Below are positions 14,183-14,809 of a DNA stretch of 14,809 nucleotides, piece by piece. Source of the DNA: Galactobacter sp. GTDB lineage: Bacteria > Actinomycetota > Actinomycetes > Actinomycetales > Micrococcaceae. Where the stretch lies: the NCBI RefSeq assembly GCF_022712295.1, contig NZ_JALAGT010000011.1, positions 1-14,809 on the forward strand, read 5' to 3'. The translations under genes and the position numbers were made by a program. The notes under the pieces are model-generated. The model worked only from the letters and a program-made list of their open reading frames with translations. It had not been told where the DNA came from and searched no databases. Within the stretch, counting starts at the first letter, position 1, and every line of letters begins with the position of its first letter.

Positions 14183-14202
14183 TGATTGAAAGAGTTCAAT
14201 CA
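14183..14202 (-). promoter_or_regulatory. Inverted repeat upstream of the GNAT gene, possible operator
   Basis: TGATTGAA and TTCAATCA are perfect 8-bp arms around AGAG, 33 bases upstream of ATG 14149. The size and the TTGAA/TTCAA core resemble operators of MarR-like dimeric repressors, but no such regulator is encoded in the window. A clear promoter could not be placed relative to it. Confidence 0.45.
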
Positions 14203-14362
14203 GAAGTGGGATCATTCAACCCCACGCAACGAACCGTGTCCAGACTCAGAATGCGTGAAGGGCTCCCGCGTGACTCACGCACGGCGCACGCAAGCGCCGA
14301 CCGCAGCATCGGCCCACGAAGACACGCTGTCGCCCCGCACTCCTCGTAGCTATCTATGCTCG

Positions 14363-14415
14363 TGCACACGTTGTTCACTCAAGTTATCCACAACTGTGGA
14401 CAGTCTCTGTGGGTA
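14363..14415 (+). repeat. Origin module A with three DnaA boxes
   Basis: This 53-bp unit holds a perfect DnaA box TTATCCACA (14384-14392), an inverted box two bases further (14395-14403, reads CTGTCCACA on the minus strand) and a weaker inverted box (14408-14416, GTACCCACA). It matches module A' at 14623-14675 in 42 of 53 positions at an exact offset of 260 bp. Confidence 0.85.
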
Positions 14416-14491
14416 CCAGCCCGGAATCTCGCCCCGAAACTCGGTTTCACCTGCGTTCTCAGGCCGTTACCCCCTCCGATGCGCACGGAAT

Positions 14492-14523
14492 CACACCCAT
14501 GTAACTTGTCCACATTGTGCACA
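14492..14523 (+). repeat. Origin module B with DnaA boxes
   Basis: CACACCCATGTAAC is followed by TTGTCCACA (14506-14514), a common actinobacterial DnaA box, and directly by TTGTGCACA (14515-14523), one base off that box. The part 14492-14514 matches B' at 14786-14808 in 20 of 23 positions. Confidence 0.75.
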
Positions 14524-14622
14524 ACCCCTGTGCATGAATCTGCGCACCTTCCACCCGCCACAGCGGATTTCGCGCACATCGGTCGCCATCATCGTGTGGG
14601 CCGAGCCAGTTCTCCCCAGTAC

Positions 14623-14675
14623 TGCACACCCTGTTCACCAAAGTTATCCACAGCTGTGGATGCGAACTGTGGGTA
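14623..14675 (+). repeat. Origin module A' with three DnaA boxes
   Basis: The second copy of module A has TTATCCACA at 14644-14652, an inverted box at 14655-14663 (GCATCCACA on the minus strand, two mismatches) and an inverted TTACCCACA at 14668-14676. The first two form the 14-bp palindrome TCCACAGCTGTGGA (14647-14660). Confidence 0.85.
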
Positions 14676-14785
14676 ATCGAACACCCGTCCCTCGGTCCCC
14701 GGCTTGAGCTTTCCCTCCATCTGCGTGATGACTGGCCTCGATCCGCATGATTCGTAGATTCATACGAGTGCAGCTCTCGTCGAAC

Positions 14786-14809
14786 CACACGGATGTAAGT
14801 TGTCCACAC
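14786..14809 (+). repeat. Origin module B' (cut by window end)
   Basis: CACACGGATGTAAG is followed by TTGTCCACA (14800-14808). This is the second copy of module B. The window ends one base later, so any neighbouring box is not visible. Confidence 0.75.

Larger units (their letters stand above)
14150..14809. other. Probable oriC segment (non-coding, DnaA-box cluster)
   Basis: These 660 bases have no convincing gene; the short open frames do not match actinobacterial coding pattern. The part 14363-14809 carries two perfect TTATCCACA boxes, two perfect TTGTCCACA boxes and at least five near-matches, in both orientations, as expected for a high-GC actinobacterial chromosomal origin. No clearly AT-rich unwinding element is seen here, so it would lie beyond 14809. 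The cluster could be oriC itself or the regulatory region ahead of dnaA; dnaA and dnaN are not in the window. The part 14203-14362 shows nothing definite apart from a 13-nt inverted repeat at 14268-14280 (GCGTGACTCACGC). Confidence 0.8.

Noticed and set aside
14268..14280. Inverted repeat GCGTGACTCACGC
   Set aside because: It is short, with arms of six bases, and is not placed relative to any promoter; it could be chance in GC-rich DNA.
14186..14707. Open frame of 173 codons across the DnaA boxes
   Set aside because: It has no ribosome site and its composition (many Ser, Thr, Cys and His) is unlike the neighbouring genes. It overlaps the origin repeats, which explain the sequence better.

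Overview
The window looks like chromosomal DNA from a high-GC Gram-positive bacterium (Actinomycetota). It carries the conserved actinobacterial cell-wall and division cluster fhaA-fhaB-pstP-rodA-pbpA-pknA-pknB. Convergent to it are a glutamine amidotransferase (pabA/trpG type), a small membrane protein and a class E sortase, followed by crgA. A tRNA-Leu(CAG) lies beyond fhaA, as I recall it does in mycobacteria. A cluster of DnaA boxes closes the window. The sequence alone does not fix the family; a Propionibacteriales-like origin is only a guess.

Layout. (1) Positions 1-540: the last 23 codons of an unidentified rightward gene, then a leftward unidentified gene broken by one frameshift. (2) 651-842: tRNA-Leu on the minus strand with a perfect hairpin terminator and a recognisable promoter. 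(3) 1108-10846: a seven-gene rightward operon with junctions of 4-nt overlap or a few bases, except for a 28-nt gap before pknB. (4) 11037-11076: a 40-nt perfect palindrome between convergent transcription units. (5) 12724-11133 on the minus strand: sortase E, a 67-aa membrane protein, and pabA/trpG. (6) 12859-13197: crgA, divergent from the sortase. (7) 14149-13208 on the minus strand: a tandem-GNAT acetyltransferase with an inverted repeat upstream. (8) 14363-14809: a DnaA-box array arranged as A-B-A'-B' direct repeats, a probable part of oriC that runs off the window.

How the genes work together. RodA (SEDS glycan polymerase) and PbpA (class B transpeptidase) form a peptidoglycan synthase pair. 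PknA and PknB are membrane Ser/Thr kinases, PstP is the matching phosphatase, and FhaA and FhaB are phosphothreonine-reading FHA proteins. CrgA is a division-site membrane protein. Together they form a signalling-to-wall-synthesis module next to the origin.

Most of the window is well-known biology, and I see no clear new multi-gene system. The points most worth a second look are: the PknA C-terminus, which has a PASTA-like domain and a roughly 120-residue acidic tail with no Lys or Arg; the repeated structure of the origin and its closeness to crgA; the conserved-looking orphan membrane peptide between sortase and pabA; and the frameshifted gene at the left edge.
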